A stretch of DNA of 64,000 nucleotides from Tetramitus jugosus. Taxonomy: Eukaryota > Heterolobosea > Eutetramitea > Acrasida > Vahlkampfiidae. A program made the position numbers and the translations under genes. The stretch is taken from positions 1 through 64,000 of the forward strand of contig OW569389.1 of the NCBI GenBank assembly GCA_937625935.1, in the 5' to 3' direction. Positions 9,763 through 19,545 of the stretch are shown here, piece after piece. The first letter of the stretch is position 1. Every line of letters begins with the position of its first letter. The notes under the pieces were generated by a model, which was not told the origin of the DNA, searched no databases, and was given only the letters and a program-made list of their open reading frames with translations.

Positions 9763-10464
9763 TTAACATTCAGATGGGCAATATGATGGAACAACATAGC
9801 TACTATCTTTTGCGTGAGGAGTAAAATCAAAGTATTCAATGGTCCTTGTGGCAACAGAGTCATAACTTCCAGAAGAACTGATGGTACGACTGGTAGTTTC
9901 TTGATGGATCATTGCACAAAGTGGTACTTGTGGACGCTTGTCAAATATTTGTGCAATGTTGTCAGTGTGGACTTGCACCGTTGATTTTCCAGCTCTTTTC
10001 TTTTTTCTTGCGTGATACAATTGAGCTTGGAGTCCAACACCAATTGATATCTCTCTATCGTACTTAAAATCATCAGACACACAAGTGATATATAAAATAT
10101 CAGATGGCTTAGTAGTTCTTCTGCATGAGCAATCTGTTGCATTAAAGACGTACTCGTATCCGAGCAGTGTGTACTTGTCTGTGATGAATCCAAGGGTCGT
10201 ACCCTCTGGGAATGGTCCTTGATTGGCTGGGTACTCTTGATGGAAGTCAATACGATACCTATAGTTATCGAAATCAGGGTAATGCGTGTACGTCATTACA
10301 GATGCACTGTTCTGAGCACAATAAACACCTGAGGAGCATTGAGACGCAGTCATGGAAGAGTCACGTACGGAGACCTTGTGACCTCTTGGCATACAACAGT
10401 AGTACTTTGAGTGAACAAGAGCGAATAGTGCCAAGAATAATGACAGTGTGAGGATGAGTTTCAT
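9763..10464 (-). CDS. Secreted Cys-rich protein, possibly ependymin/LolA-like
   Basis: The ATG at 10464 is followed by a textbook signal peptide (LILTLSLFLALFALVHS) and a mature chain of about 214 residues with paired cysteines (YYCCMP, CSSGVYC, DCSCRR), ending VPSYCPSEC. The mature part is dominated by predicted beta strands (YRYRIDF, TTLGFITD, RTIEYFDF). A single-domain beta sheet ending in a V/I-P-x-Y-C motif is typical of ependymin-related secreted proteins, but similarity elsewhere is weak, so this is tentative. It is the first intact-looking gene from the telomere. It has no frame breaks, unlike its neighbours. Confidence 0.65.
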   Translation of the reverse strand: MKLILTLSLFLALFALVHSKYYCCMPRGHKVSVRDSSMTASQCSSGVYCAQNSASVMTYTHYPDFDNYRYRIDFHQEYPANQGPFPEGTTLGFITDKYTLLGYEYVFNATDCSCRRTTKPSDILYITCVSDDFKYDREISIGVGLQAQLYHARKKKRAGKSTVQVHTDNIAQIFDKRPQVPLCAMIHQETTSRTISSSGSYDSVATRTIEYFDFTPHAKDSSYVVPSYCPSEC

Positions 10465-10865
10465 TCTTCTTGTGTGTCTTAAGTTTTATTTCTTTGGAAA
10501 TTGTCAGGTTTGAGCTTCATAAAATGCAAATCCGCGAGTTGAAACTCCGGATGTCACCACAATCGAGGAGTTCAAGAACTCCGTTCATCTCCTGAACTTA
10601 ACACGCGAGCCCAGCGAGCGGAAATCTAGAAGTCTCGTATCCACCCCAGTTGACCAGAACCAACAAAAGTTCAATGAAAGTTTTGGAACCGGATTTTTAA
10701 CAGGGGTCTTGGTTTTGAATGAACGCAGATGGTCGTAGTTGAGCAACCATACTCATTCGTTTAAACCGAGAGGCAATAAAAGCTTTCATATTCTCCAGAG
10801 TAATACAAGCACGGATTAAGTCGTCCCAGTACACACAAAGCACGGAGCAGAATAAAAACACTCAT
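10465..10865. other. Intergenic, nothing recognised
   Basis: About 400 bases upstream of the secreted-protein gene, so any promoter of that gene lies here. A small palindrome, GGAGTTCAAGAACTCC (10567-10582), is the only structure noticed. Its TTC-AA-GAA core resembles half of a heat-shock element, which may be coincidence. Confidence 0.4.
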
Positions 10866-11378
10866 TCAGCACACTAATCCTCCATTTATTTGATTCATTG
10901 CTTTTCTGAACGGAGACTGTGACGGGGTTCTCACCGTGATCAGCATGCGTGCGTTTTCAACCATGGGCAAAAGGCCAATGTCTCTGTTCTTGAAGTCGCA
11001 ATAGTCTCCGTTGAAGCTCTCTCGTCCCACGACTCCTAGCAACGTAATGTGTTTACACTTTGCTACAGACACCGCAAGAAGGATGCCACTTGAGACACAG
11101 GCACCTAGTAAAACCACGATATCGGGGCGTACAATGAGTTTCTTGAGCTCTTGAACTTGATGATGCAGTCTTCCCCTCCATATGATTCTTGCTTCCAACT
11201 CATCTAACATCAACTTCCCTAGCACTGAAATCCACTTTTTGCTCTTGGTTGTCTCCGTGCTGACTAACGAGACGTTCTTTGCAATGTCAGTAGTGCCTGT
11301 GCATCGGGAGAACATAGCCCACAAATATCTTGGATTGACGACATCAAGGCATCTTGAGTAAGTCAACTCAAAGTTCAC
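10866..11378 (-). pseudogene. Fragment of an unidentified protein
   Basis: A 170-codon frame opens after a TAA with no ATG near its start. The middle contains an alternating strand/helix stretch (RPDIVVLLGACVSSGILLAV, then HITLLGVVG). It resembles a Rossmann-like or type I periplasmic-binding fold of the kind used in receptor ectodomains, but I cannot name a family. It is probably a truncated piece of a receptor. Confidence 0.35.
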
Positions 11379-11423
11379 AAACTGCTTTTAGGCAGCTAAC
11401 CTCAACAATACGTCAGCAATGAC

Positions 11424-11741
11424 TTGTTCTGTGGCAGTGATGTTCACCATCATATCAGCCACCAGTTCAATATCAAGACAAGTAACGGCTGGGTTATCAT
11501 CTCATGCACCCATGAATTCTACAGGCATGATTCCGTTTGTTTGTTAGTTTGTTTGTTGGTGAACAGGACATTATACAAGGCAAAAATTGGAGTTGTACCC
11601 GCGAACAATCAATACATAGGGTGGGCCTTTCTCATCGCACTGGAAAGAATACTGTACGATACATACAACAAACACAGGGTATTTTGGGCAAGAGATTCAG
11701 CGATTCTCGTGCCTGACGGACAGTTCAACTATGTTTCATAG
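11424..11741 (+). pseudogene. Open frame fragment without start, unknown
   Basis: The frame begins at a TTG and runs to a TAG at 11739-11741. The first half contains a TTTG-rich low-complexity stretch (11537-11562) translating to Leu/Val/Cys. The second half (KIGVVPANNQYIGWAFLIAL) looks more protein-like and faintly resembles the start of a ligand-binding receptor domain. The assignment is weak; it may be non-coding. Confidence 0.2.
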
Positions 11742-12060
11742 ATACCATACTCTCTAACCCAGTTCCGTGCTCTTTGCACGACTTGTTTGTGAGGTTTGAC
11801 GAGCAATACTGACATTCAGTTCCATGTTCTTCTTGTGATGTTTCTTCTGCGTCAATAGTACTTTGTTTTCTTCTTTTACATGGTCTCTTGTACTCGAGAG
11901 CCATGTCAATTTTTTCCAGAACATCTCTCCTTCTCTTCTTTGGAGTCAAGTTTTCATGAAGTTTAACAACAATGAACTTTTGATTTCCTCGGGTCACTAA
12001 TTTGGAACTCTCGATAGATTCGAAGAGATTGTCCTCTGACTCGCTCTTTGTCGACGACAT
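11725..12060 (-). CDS. Small basic, probably nuclear protein of unknown function
   Basis: The ATG at 12060 (MSSTKSESEDNLF) opens a 111-residue frame. The first 20 residues are acidic/Ser-rich. The middle carries two basic clusters (TPKKRRRD and KRPCKRRKQ) spaced like a bipartite nuclear localisation signal. The tail has four Cys/His that might bind a metal (ECQYCSSN, KSCKEH). No family is recognised. Upstream on this strand, TGGCGCCAA at 12102-12110 is a possible promoter element. Confidence 0.45.
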   Translation of the reverse strand: MSSTKSESEDNLFESIESSKLVTRGNQKFIVVKLHENLTPKKRRRDVLEKIDMALEYKRPCKRRKQSTIDAEETSQEEHGTECQYCSSNLTNKSCKEHGTGLESMVSMKHS

Positions 12061-12278
12061 CTTGTCTGTTTGTTTGTGCGTTATTACTGCGAACAAATTG
12101 CTGGCGCCAATAACAAGAGCGCGGACAAAATGAAAAACCGAGTGCCACTACAATGGCACGCAACTCCCACCACTGCCTTCCGCAATGGACGATACTGTTC
12201 ATTCGGAAGACTTTCTTCTAAATGAATTGGCTCAATCGTTTAACCTCAGGAAGCGAGTTTTTTTTTTTCTCTTGGAAG

Positions 12279-12542
12279 CTAGTCAAAATTTATTACCCAC
12301 AGGAATATTGATACAGTTATTCCTAAAATCTTAAAGGCATTACGTGATACAGAGTGACCATCACCTGGATATTCGAAGAAGTGCGAAGCAAATCTATTCA
12401 AGAAGTGATGCTTTGATCCAGAAAACAATTTAGTAAAGATTGGGTATTTCATACACTTGTATGCAGTTGTTTGTACTCCTACAAGAAGGCTCAAGTCAAT
12501 AACTGTAATCGTCAACATCAATTTTTTTCCTAAAACGGCCAT
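12279..12542 (-). CDS. Small two-helix membrane protein next to the NRPS
   Basis: An ATG at 12542 opens 87 codons, 31 bases beyond the NRPS stop and in the same direction. There is a hydrophobic helix near residues 7-28 and another at 70-86, with a short polar middle containing SKHHFLNRF and YPGDGHS. No homology is recognised. It could be a membrane component belonging to the peptide pathway, the tail of a decayed transporter, or a chance frame in the 3' flank. Confidence 0.35.
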   Translation of the reverse strand: MAVLGKKLMLTITVIDLSLLVGVQTTAYKCMKYPIFTKLFSGSKHHFLNRFASHFFEYPGDGHSVSRNAFKILGITVSIFLWVINFD

Positions 12543-12573
12543 CCCAAAACTAATTTTATTTTTCGAGTACGGG

Positions 12574-15500
12574 TTATTGAGAACTTTGTTCTGTTCTTGT
12601 AACCAACATCACAAGTTTCCTGATAGTCGAATTTCTAATCAATTGTTCAATTGTAATTCTTTTCCCAAACACTTTTTGGATAGTTTCGACAAATATTGGA
12701 TAAGTGAGCGAAGTGGCACCCAAATTGATAAAACTTTCGTCGATTGAAATCTTTTCAATATGAAGAATTGAAGTCCAAACATCACACATTTTCTTGTGGT
12801 CTGGTGTTTCTGGTGCCACGTATTCACCCAACAAATTTGATTTGTCAAATCTTTGATTTGGCATTGGTAGTTTGTTTACATCCACCTTTCCATTCAATGT
12901 TTCTGGAAACTTTTCCATGTGAATTATGAAACTTGGCATCATCCAGGATGGTAATGTTGATTCAATATGTGACCTCACATTTTGTTCTTCATCTGACATA
13001 TAGTATGCAATTAAATACTGTTGATCCAAAATCGTTCTGGTCATCACAACCGCCCTTTTCACACATGGGTGACTTTCGATGGTGCCTATTAATTCATTGA
13101 CTTCGATTCTGTGTCCACGAATTTTTACTTGAAAATCTGTTCTGCCCAAAAATTCGAACTCTCCATCAAAATTCAATTTCACTAAATCGCCTGTTCGATA
13201 CAATCTTCCATCAAGTGTATTCACAAATCTTTGTTTGGTTAATTCATTTTTCATCCAATATCCATCTGCAACACCAATTCCACCAATAAACAGTTCCCCA
13301 ACAGAACCACGTGGAACTAAATTCAAGGTTTCATCCATTACATAACAAACAGTATTTGAAATTGGTTTTCCAATGGTAATCGAATCACAACTTTCAATTT
13401 TCTTGCACAATGACCATATAGTTGTTTCTGATGGTCCATAAACATTGTAGACTTTTGATGTTATCATTAATAATTTTTCGCAAATCTTTGACGTCAATAC
13501 TTCACCACCAACAAGAATAGTCATGTCATTGTTGGGTTGAATATGTGTTCCAATCAAAGAAAATAAAGTGGGTGTTGCTTGCAGAACTGTTGGTTTTTCT
13601 GCATTGATCCAATCAACCAAGTCAACAGGGTTGGAGGCAACACATACTGGACAAACCATTAATTGACATCCAATTATCAGTGGCATAAAAACTTCAAGCG
13701 CCATAATGTCAAACGAAATACTTGTGAGATTCCACACTTTGTCACTCTTCCTCAAATTCAGTCTCTTAGAAAAATATTGGATGACATTCATAATCGAGTT
13801 GTGTCTGATGATACATGCCTTTGGAGCTCCAGTTGATCCAGATGTGTAAATAATGTATGCAATGTTATTGGGTGTCGAATGTTCGATATTTTCTCGCAAT
13901 GTTTTTTCAAGAAGAATATCATCGAGCACCAATATGTTTTGTGCATTTTCCAGTTTAAGAGATGATTTTCTTGTTGCAATTACCAGTACTGGGCATGAGT
14001 CTTCTATCATATAATTCAAACGGTTGATTGGATATGTTGGATCCATTGGTATGTAGCAAGCACCAACCTTGAGGATTGCCAGCATTACCACAATCATATC
14101 ACAACTTCTGTTCATGCATATTCCAACGCTATCACCACATTTTACACCAAATTGATTCATGATGATATGTGCTAGATGATTGGACATATTGTTTAACTCG
14201 AAATAAGTCAATGTTGCGTCCATATAACGTCCATCAGGTGTTGAATATCTAATAACGGCAAAATTTGGTGTTTCTTTTGCCCTTCGATCAATTTCTGCTG
14301 TGATTGACAAGGTTTCTGGCCCATTCAAAATTTCGCCATGTCCAATTTTTTTGATGCAACTCAATTCGTCTTTTGACAATGTTGAAATTTCACTCACTGG
14401 GGTGCAACGATTTAGTTTGTCCAAAAGTTGTTCCAGAATGTGCCCATAGTTCCGCAACATGGAATTAACGAACTTGTCAGAGTAGATACAAGAATGTTCA
14501 ACATCAATCAACAAGCTTCCGTTGTCCAAGTACACATTCCAGCACATAGGGAACATATTTGAATCATGGTGAATATCAATTCTTTCGACTTTCGTGTCTT
14601 TTAAAACCAGTTTAGAATCGCTCTCCATGTTTTGCATCACAAACATCAATGTTGCAGGGTGCATTTCTGAAAACTGCTTGCAAATTGAAAGAATGTCTCT
14701 AAACCCAATTCGTGTATGATCCATTGACTTATGAATGTTTGTGGTGACCAGTTCAATCAAATCACTCAATGTCATTTTAGGATTGATTTTGTTTCTGGCA
14801 ATCATTGGTAAAACTAGCAGTCCAACAGTATTCGATACATATGATTCACCTCTCAGTGCCACTTCGGTGCCAATAGAAATGTCACATTGTCCAGTGTATT
14901 TCAACAACATTAAATTCAAAGAACTTAATAGGACTGCATATGGCGTACAATGAAATAGTGCACAATAAGTTTGCAATTTAGTGCCTATGTTAAATGTCTT
15001 CTTTGTTCTCATACCACCATTCTGTTCCTTGTCACCTTTTAATACCAGTGGTACAAAACCATTCAAATAATTGTTCCAGTACTCAACATCTCTGTAACTG
15101 ATTGAGTTGTCCAAAACAAAATTGCGATAACTGGCAAAATCATTTTTGTTGCCAACAGAAATTTCAGTGCAATATAGATTCGAAATTTTTTCAATAAGGA
15201 GTCTCTCTGAGAATGAATCAATCACGATTCCATGTTTGACAATGATGAGTACATGATGTTTTTCATCCATGCTGTTCCTCAATATTTCAACTCTGACCAG
15301 TGGACCATCACTCAAACAAAATGGATACTGAATAATTTTTGTTGCCTCACTCAACATGAAATCTGGATCAACAATTTTTGGCTCCAACTTGAAACTGAAT
15401 TCGTGTTTTGGTGATTGTTGTAGTATTCCATCGTTCATTTCAATAACACACCTGAGAGCAAAGTGTTGATTAAAAACTGTACTCAATGTTGATTCAAGTG

Positions 15501-17337
15501 CACTCACATCCAATGTCCCCTTGATTGAAAATATTAATGGCAAGTTGTATAAAGGACTTTGAGGGTTCAGCTGTTGGTGATTCCAGACTTCTATTTGGGT
15601 GGATGTCAAGGGCAACGGTTCTAATGTTTCATTACTACTCAAATGTTTTGGGTTACATTCAGGTTTGATGTACTCTACAAATTCTGATACAACTGGATGA
15701 CGTAAAATATCAGAGACCGAAATATTGTATCCTGATTGTGACAGTAACGACGAAACCATTTGGGCAACCATTGAATGGCCACCCAACTCCAAAAAATTGG
15801 CATCACGACCAAGTCCATCCATCTGAAACACTTGTTCAAAAATCTCGACAACAATTTTTTCTAGAGGTGTTTTAGGAGGTTCGTATGAAGTGTTTTTGAT
15901 GCTTGGTGGTTCCAACTTCATTCTGTCTACCTTTCCATGTGCATTCATTGGGAGATGTGTCATACTGACATAATGACTTGGCACTACTGCTGGATGAAGA
16001 TGCTCCTGGAGATGCAAACGAATTTGTTGGCCTCGGTTCTTTCCATTTGAGCAATAATACACAACCAAATATTTTTGATTGTTGGCAGAATTTGTGAAAC
16101 ATCTAACTGCACACTGGCTGATGTTCGAAATCTTGCCCACCAAACTTTCAATTTCTTCAATTTCGATTCTCACTCCTCTAATTTTCACTTGGTTGTCCAC
16201 TCTCCCAATAAATTCCAAGTTTCCATCACAATTCATTCTTACCAAGTCTCCCGTTTTGTATAGTCTACCATACTTTGTCTCAACAAATTTTTGATTGGTA
16301 TAATCGGTCATGCCAAAGTAACCACGTGCAACACCCAATCCACCAATAAACAATTCACCCTCAGAGCATGTATTCATGGATTCGTCGAATATGTACAAAT
16401 CATAACCATCAAATGGTTTTCCAATAACCGATGGATCATCTCCATTCTTAAAAAAATGAAGAGTTGCACCAATTGTAGTTTCTGTTGGACCATATCCGTT
16501 TACCACAGTTCGATTTCCATCACACCAGAACTCCATATTTTTTGAATCAGCCATGTCTCCCATCACAACCAACATTGATAATGAAGGTAAATCCTCTTTG
16601 GGCATCAAAGACAGAAATGCAGGTGTCACACTTACCATGGTAATGTTGTTGTTCTTGATGCATTTATGGATGTCACCAGGTGACAAACAAATTTCATCAT
16701 CTGCAATGTACAAAGTGGCCCCATTGAAGATGGATAGATATATGTCCCAACCAGCTGCATCAAAACCCATGGAAATATAACTCAAAAGTCGCGAATTGGA
16801 GGTCACATGACACAATCTACTGGCACTTTTGATGAAATTTATGATTGAGTGTTGTTCGATCATAACACCTTTGGGTTTTCCCGATGACCCTGATGTGTAA
16901 ATAATGTACGCCAGGGTTGATGAATCATTTGGTTGAACAGATATTTTGGGTGCAGACTCATTCACCATAACGATGGATTTCTGTGCCAGTTTGTCCAAAA
17001 AAATTGCTGGTACAAAATCATCAATTATCATCAATGCTGGATTTACGTCAAGTAAAATATGTGTTAACCTTTCTATGGGATATGATGGATCAAATGGCAC
17101 ATAACATCCTCCAATTTTCATAATTGCCATCATCACTGAAATTAGTTTCCACCCTCTGCTCAAACAAAATCCAATCGGTGTCTCTTGGATTGGTGTTTCC
17201 ATCTTGTCGAGAATCAATGAACACATCCTTTCCGTGTGGTCATAAAGTTGCTGGTATGTTATATGTTCACCCTTGGAAACAATTGCAATCTTGTCAGGGT
17301 GTTGTTTGCATACGGAAGAAAAAAGGCTGTGTATCAT
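12574..17337 (-). CDS. Two-module nonribosomal peptide synthetase, A-T-C-A-T
   Basis: A single 1587-codon frame starts at ATG 17337. Adenylation domain 1 covers about residues 1-485 (YTSGSSGKPKG, NGYGPTE, YKTGD, catalytic Lys469 in GKVDR). Carrier 1 has LGGHS with Ser522. A condensation domain spans about 590-1010. Adenylation domain 2 covers about 1025-1500 (YTSGSTGAPK, YNVYGPSE, YRTGD, Lys1484). Carrier 2 has LGATS with Ser1543, and the protein stops about 45 residues later. There is no thioesterase, reductase or terminal condensation domain, so the product would stay on the enzyme or leave by another route. The condensation motif HHxxxDG reads H702-G-I-V-I-D707-S, missing the catalytic second His. 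By alignment with PheA the specificity residues are DAWSVMGIG (module 1, unclear, probably hydrophobic) and DILQLGVIW (module 2, one change from a known glycine code). It is uninterrupted and subtelomeric; origin by transfer from bacteria or fungi is plausible but unproven. Confidence 0.93.
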   Translation of the reverse strand: MIHSLFSSVCKQHPDKIAIVSKGEHITYQQLYDHTERMCSLILDKMETPIQETPIGFCLSRGWKLISVMMAIMKIGGCYVPFDPSYPIERLTHILLDVNPALMIIDDFVPAIFLDKLAQKSIVMVNESAPKISVQPNDSSTLAYIIYTSGSSGKPKGVMIEQHSIINFIKSASRLCHVTSNSRLLSYISMGFDAAGWDIYLSIFNGATLYIADDEICLSPGDIHKCIKNNNITMVSVTPAFLSLMPKEDLPSLSMLVVMGDMADSKNMEFWCDGNRTVVNGYGPTETTIGATLHFFKNGDDPSVIGKPFDGYDLYIFDESMNTCSEGELFIGGLGVARGYFGMTDYTNQKFVETKYGRLYKTGDLVRMNCDGNLEFIGRVDNQVKIRGVRIEIEEIESLVGKISNISQCAVRCFTNSANNQKYLVVYYCSNGKNRGQQIRLHLQEHLHPAVVPSHYVSMTHLPMNAHGKVDRMKLEPPSIKNTSYEPPKTPLEKIVVEIFEQVFQMDGLGRDANFLELGGHSMVAQMVSSLLSQSGYNISVSDILRHPVVSEFVEYIKPECNPKHLSSNETLEPLPLTSTQIEVWNHQQLNPQSPLYNLPLIFSIKGTLDVSALESTLSTVFNQHFALRCVIEMNDGILQQSPKHEFSFKLEPKIVDPDFMLSEATKIIQYPFCLSDGPLVRVEILRNSMDEKHHVLIIVKHGIVIDSFSERLLIEKISNLYCTEISVGNKNDFASYRNFVLDNSISYRDVEYWNNYLNGFVPLVLKGDKEQNGGMRTKKTFNIGTKLQTYCALFHCTPYAVLLSSLNLMLLKYTGQCDISIGTEVALRGESYVSNTVGLLVLPMIARNKINPKMTLSDLIELVTTNIHKSMDHTRIGFRDILSICKQFSEMHPATLMFVMQNMESDSKLVLKDTKVERIDIHHDSNMFPMCWNVYLDNGSLLIDVEHSCIYSDKFVNSMLRNYGHILEQLLDKLNRCTPVSEISTLSKDELSCIKKIGHGEILNGPETLSITAEIDRRAKETPNFAVIRYSTPDGRYMDATLTYFELNNMSNHLAHIIMNQFGVKCGDSVGICMNRSCDMIVVMLAILKVGACYIPMDPTYPINRLNYMIEDSCPVLVIATRKSSLKLENAQNILVLDDILLEKTLRENIEHSTPNNIAYIIYTSGSTGAPKACIIRHNSIMNVIQYFSKRLNLRKSDKVWNLTSISFDIMALEVFMPLIIGCQLMVCPVCVASNPVDLVDWINAEKPTVLQATPTLFSLIGTHIQPNNDMTILVGGEVLTSKICEKLLMITSKVYNVYGPSETTIWSLCKKIESCDSITIGKPISNTVCYVMDETLNLVPRGSVGELFIGGIGVADGYWMKNELTKQRFVNTLDGRLYRTGDLVKLNFDGEFEFLGRTDFQVKIRGHRIEVNELIGTIESHPCVKRAVVMTRTILDQQYLIAYYMSDEEQNVRSHIESTLPSWMMPSFIIHMEKFPETLNGKVDVNKLPMPNQRFDKSNLLGEYVAPETPDHKKMCDVWTSILHIEKISIDESFINLGATSLTYPIFVETIQKVFGKRITIEQLIRNSTIRKLVMLVTRTEQSSQ

Positions 17338-17763
17338 TTTGATGTCGAATATTTTTGGGTGCGTTTCATTTAGTTGGCCTTTTTATGCTTCCAACATAGT
17401 TACTTTACAATTTTCTCTATTCAATGAAGTCAATGAAGCTCCAACTTACCGAGCAAGGTCACTTTTTGTTTTGTCCCACAAAAAATACTCCTCCTCAAAC
17501 AACCACTCCAACTACATACTGGTACCCTATTACTCAACACTATTGGTGTCTATAACTGCTCGCAGATTTGTGTTTATCAACTCCAGAGTCTCAGTGTATT
17601 TCACAACTTCGTTTGTACCACACCTGTTCCTCAAATCAACCAACAACAGATACAAATAAGATGATGAAGATCAGTATTATTATCAATACTACTATGGCAA
17701 AAGCAATAATAATACCTTGAAAAAAAAATAAACCACAACTGGAATAAGCTCATTGAATCTGTT
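17338..17763. other. Presumed NRPS upstream region
   Basis: A 426-base gap containing the presumed NRPS promoter. On the minus strand, around 17640-17725, there is a short hydrophobic stretch (IIIAFAIVVLIIILIFIILF) ending in a stop. It looks like another isolated transmembrane segment and may be a further scrap of receptor sequence. No intact gene. Confidence 0.4.
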
Positions 17764-18180
17764 TTACATCTGCTCTCTAGAAATGATAGCTACAGAAATA
17801 TCTTCCTCGCCTCGACGTGCGTATCGGCACCTTGAAATGTGAACTCTAAACTTGCCAGGCTGATGTCGGCCGTTTCGATCGGGATATCGAGGCACCAATA
17901 GAGGCAACTTATATTCTAATTCACTCTGTTTCCTTTTTTCAATTACGATCGTTCTAATGAAAAAGTGAGTGGGGATATACCCAATAACAATTGCAATGAT
18001 GATCAATGGAATCATAACAGAAAAGATAATAATAACTTCTTTCCGAATAGGATTTCTCTGATCTGATACTACATCCTTCGGCAGGCAAGATGGAGCATAA
18101 AATTCGTGAAAAGAATGCTTATGTTGTCTCTCCACAATGAGGTAATATGAGTATTGATGAACAGAGAAAGCTATAATTTT
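17764..18180 (-). pseudogene. Receptor transmembrane and juxtamembrane fragment
   Basis: The frame has a short extracellular stretch, then a strong membrane helix (VIIIFSVMIPLIIIAIVI) followed by basic residues (IEKRKQSELEYKLPLL). This is the layout seen just before the kinase domain in the TKL receptors of this window. No ATG opens it; the frame runs up to a stop near 18195. It ends in Arg-rich sequence with no kinase domain. I infer it is the lower half of the receptor whose EGF part survives at 19078-19470. Confidence 0.5.
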
Positions 18181-18534
18181 TCGAATGCTGATTTAATTTT
18201 CCTCTGTGCTCGCTCAAAACTCGCTGTCACTCAAGGTGTTAGATATCGATCGTCAACGTTTAGACATTATTGCGTCTCTTTGCTTCATGCCGTCAATCTG
18301 GAAGACCTTACGATACGGTGTGAGATTCCAGATTTTGGCCTATTCCAACATTTAACTCAATTCGTTCATTGAAGTTCTTGAAGATTGGAACTGTTAGAGA
18401 CGAAATTGATCAATCCAACTTCGTCTTCGAGATTGATTGTTGAACTAGCTCATTCGAACACGACACTTGACTCTTGTAGTTCAAAAAGTGCACACAAAAC
18501 AACAACACAACAGTCATCAAACAACAACAAGCAA

Positions 18535-19215
18535 ATGACTCACCCAAAACAACAACAAGCAAAAAAGAATATGAAAATGTCTCTTGGTGCATTCACACAA
18601 ACGATTGTACAAGAGATCGATAACGATGAACATTATAAAGTTTACGATTTACTTGAAGATCAAATGCATGAGGGTGCTGCTATCCATGTTGATTTGAACC
18701 AAATTGACGTTGAAGAACAAGTCCGTTCTGCTGCGACAGAAAATGTGGTGCAACTACAACAACAACAACAACAGCATGCAAATGCTAGCTATGACGTCGA
18801 TGAATCAACTTTGCATGACATGACAGACTCTGCCATTGCAAAGATTTTGCAAGAACAAGAAGACGCAAAGCTTGCAATACGACTCAGTCGGTCACAAGAC
18901 TCTCAATTGAAGGCTGCTGTTGCTTCTGCCAAGATAAAATATCAAAAATTCTCAGTGCTGTCCTCTGCTACGACCAACATACCTGTTCTCAGAGGTATGG
19001 ACGACGATGAAATTTCAAATAATTTCAATGAAGATGAAGATAAAGATGAAGAAGAAGATGAATATGATGATGATGATTCAAGGTACATACATCTGCTCCC
19101 TCACAGCTGCCTCGACCATAACAAACTTGAGAATCGTTGGCAAGCAATCCAAAACAATCGTAAAAAGCGCCGCACTCTTCCCCGAGACTATGTGCATGAC
19201 AGGAGCATGTATTAG
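18535..19215 (+). pseudogene. Truncated gene, acidic N-terminal domain, possibly RIO3-kinase-like
   Basis: The first ATG in a good context is at 18535 (MTHPKQQQAKKNM); the frame is open further upstream without an ATG. The protein is helical with a Gln run, then SAIAKILQEQEDAKLAIRLS, which resembles the Leu-Gln-Glu segment of RIOK3 or a ubiquitin-interacting motif. A strongly acidic stretch (EDEDKDEEEDEYDDDD) follows. At about 19080 it runs into sequence that is antisense to an EGF-like domain, so the last 45 codons are not native. No kinase domain follows. The RIO3 link is weak. Confidence 0.4.
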
Positions 19216-19470
19216 GAGCGATGCAATATCCTTGGTTGTTGCAAATCCTGTTATCAGTTCCATTTCTGTTGAAACAATCATACTGTGATGGAGTGACCAG
19301 ATAGGGTTCAATACGTGCTCCATCTGAAACATCAAAAATTCTGCCCTTAATACTCGACTGGTCGTGTTGCAGTAATAACGCCAATAATTTTCTCTCAAGT
19401 CGATTATGAGCCCAGTGCTATCTCCGTAAACTGTCAAGAATCCCAGGACGTCCATGTGTTTCTTATTGAC
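19078..19470 (-). pseudogene. EGF-like ectodomain fragment of a receptor
   Basis: Two frames combine to give a stretch ending in paired EGF-like modules: CFNRNGTDNRICNNQGYC, CSCHAHSLGEEC, DCFGLLANDSQVCYGRGSC. The cysteine spacing matches the EGF modules of the intact RCC1/kinase receptor at 58980-62750 (CYGIEPKDEKRVCSGKGSC). There is a frame switch near 19370. It is cut at about 19080 by the end of the plus-strand gene fragment. Confidence 0.6.
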
Positions 19471-19545
19471 CTTGAGTTGAAAAAGGCTAATTAAATGATC
19501 AAACAGGCTTCTTTGATGAAGTTCACAAAAATTGATACGACGAGT

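Noticed and set aside
12574-17337. Bacterial contamination as the source of the NRPS
   Set aside because: It sits in a contig with a eukaryotic telomere and intron-bearing genes, and its base composition matches the neighbouring genes; transfer long ago remains possible.
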